Shown here one piece after another: positions 5,377-6,123 of a DNA stretch of 6,123 bases. How positions within the stretch are numbered: the stretch's first letter is position 1; the number at the start of each line of letters is the position of its first letter. Origin of the DNA: an uncultured Lachnospiraceae bacterium (GTDB lineage Bacteria; Bacillota; Clostridia; Lachnospirales; Lachnospiraceae); assembly GCA_902783935.1 (NCBI GenBank), contig CACZTA010000020.1:1-6123 (forward strand). Reading direction: 5' to 3'. The translations under genes were made by a program, and so were the position numbers. Below the pieces are notes generated by a model. The model searched no databases, was not told the origin of the DNA, and worked only from the letters and a program-made list of their open reading frames with translations.

Positions 5377-6045
5377 ATGGATATCAAAAAAATCGAAAGC
5401 CTTGACTTCGGGTCACTGACATCTGAAGAGGCAGGCGAACTGGGGCTCAATGCCGTGTTTCAGGAAGAAGACGGCACGTATGACTGGATTTACTGCCTGA
5501 AGATGTTTCAGAACCTTTCCATGTTCAAGTTTGTGGTGAAGATCGTTGTGATTATATACGCATTCATTATTATTACCATGCTGGTGATGACAAGAGGTTC
5601 TGACTTTCTCTGGCTGCTCGGTATTCTGGGGCTCTGTTTTGCAGGCGTGATGCTGGTTGTTCTGTTTTCGTTCTGGCTGGTAGATAAGCTCTATAAAGGC
5701 AGTTATATGCTTATTTATGAAATGAATGATACGGGCCTCACGTTTTCCCAGACAACAGACCAGGCGCAGATTACACGTGCGATCGCAGCTGCTTCGGCGG
5801 CTGTAAGCGCAGCCGGAAACAATGTCGGGGGAGTGATTTCGGGAACCGGTCTGGCGCTGAGGCCGAATTCTTATCACGCGGATTTTCTGAAAGTAAGATC
5901 AGTCAAAGGAAAGAGAAGAGATAATCTTATCTGGGTGAATACGTTCCTGCAATATCTGATGGTTTACGTTCCTGATGAAGCATATGACTTTGTCTGGACA
6001 TATATTACCGAGCGGTGCGTAAATGCTAAAATTTCTCAGGGGTAA
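5377..6045 (+). CDS. Two-helix membrane protein of unknown function
   Basis: I do not recognise a named family with confidence. The 222-residue product has a soluble acidic N-terminus (1-48), two adjacent transmembrane helices at about 51-71 and 77-102 joined by a short turn (TRGSDF), and a C-terminal domain of about 120 residues. With positive charges near 51-55 and after 102 (DKLYKG), both ends are probably cytoplasmic. The C-terminal domain starts with beta-like 'GSYMLIYEMNDTGLTF', continues with a small-residue segment rich in Ala/Gly/Ser (135-160), then 'FLKVRSVKGKRRDNLIWVN' and an aromatic 'YDFVWTYI' end. This layout recalls uncharacterised clostridial membrane proteins with a PH-like tail, from memory only. 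It has its own promoter and does not appear tied to the carrier-protein operon. A zinc-ribbon-like fragment lies just upstream in another frame. Confidence 0.8.
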   Translation: MDIKKIESLDFGSLTSEEAGELGLNAVFQEEDGTYDWIYCLKMFQNLSMFKFVVKIVVIIYAFIIITMLVMTRGSDFLWLLGILGLCFAGVMLVVLFSFWLVDKLYKGSYMLIYEMNDTGLTFSQTTDQAQITRAIAAASAAVSAAGNNVGGVISGTGLALRPNSYHADFLKVRSVKGKRRDNLIWVNTFLQYLMVYVPDEAYDFVWTYITERCVNAKISQG

Positions 6046-6092
6046 TGACTGCTCCCGGGTACTGAAAACAATGATGGAAAAATGATGTAAAA

Positions 6093-6121
6093 ACAGCGGA
6101 CGGGTTGATCCTGTCCGCTGT
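6093..6121. terminator. Strong hairpin, probable intrinsic terminator
   Basis: ACAGCGGACGGG pairs with CCTGTCCGCTGT around a TTGAT loop, giving 12 bp with a single G-U. Read on the minus strand it is followed directly by a short T run (6092-6089), typical of a terminator for a convergent gene beyond the window. Read on the plus strand only AA is visible after the stem, so a role in ending the membrane protein transcript, 47 nt after its stop, cannot be confirmed. Confidence 0.7.
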
Positions 6122-6123
6122 AA

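Noticed and set aside
5413..5877. 154-codon minus-strand frame opposite the membrane protein gene
   Set aside because: His/Cys-rich shadow product without domain or ribosome site; the plus-strand gene has membrane helices, promoter and ribosome site.

Overview
The window looks like chromosomal DNA of a moderately GC-rich Firmicute, most likely a clostridial/Lachnospiraceae-type gut anaerobe. The grounds are purine-rich Shine-Dalgarno sites of the AAGGAGG kind in front of every gene, sigma-A type promoters, a PucR/CdaR-type regulator, and protein families common in that group. I cannot place it closer than that. There is no tRNA, rRNA, IS element or CRISPR array, and no gene-free stretch exceeds 300 bp; the longest is the 240-bp divergent control region.

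Left arm (minus strand, read right to left): a three-gene operon. The first gene (3484..1028) encodes an 818-residue protein with two tandem acyl carrier protein (ACP) domains, joined by Ala/Pro-rich linkers to a CocE/NonD-type alpha/beta hydrolase with a C-terminal jelly-roll. The second (959..543) is a holo-ACP synthase (AcpS), the enzyme family that installs phosphopantetheine on ACPs. The third (518 to the window edge) is the N-terminal half of a phosphate acetyl/acyltransferase (Pta). Gaps of 68 and 24 nt suggest co-transcription.

Centre: a 240-bp divergent region (3485-3724) holds promoters for both directions and three inverted repeats that could be regulator-binding sites. Right of it, on the plus strand, lies a PucR/CdaR-family transcriptional regulator (3725..5293), probably controlling the operon and itself.

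Right end: a strong predicted promoter overlaps the regulator's stop codon and drives a two-helix membrane protein of unknown function (5377..6045), apparently unrelated to the operon. A 12-bp hairpin closes the window and fits best as a terminator for a convergent gene lying outside.

The most notable signal is the ACP-ACP-hydrolase/AcpS/Pta unit. Both carrier domains have lost the acidic residues around the modified serine that ordinary AcpS recognises, and the operon's own AcpS has lost the matching basic residues. This suggests a dedicated carrier-protein system insulated from fatty acid synthesis. An acyl (or similar) group would be carried on the tandem ACPs, acted on by the fused hydrolase, and possibly linked to acyl-phosphate metabolism through Pta. 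The substrate is unknown.
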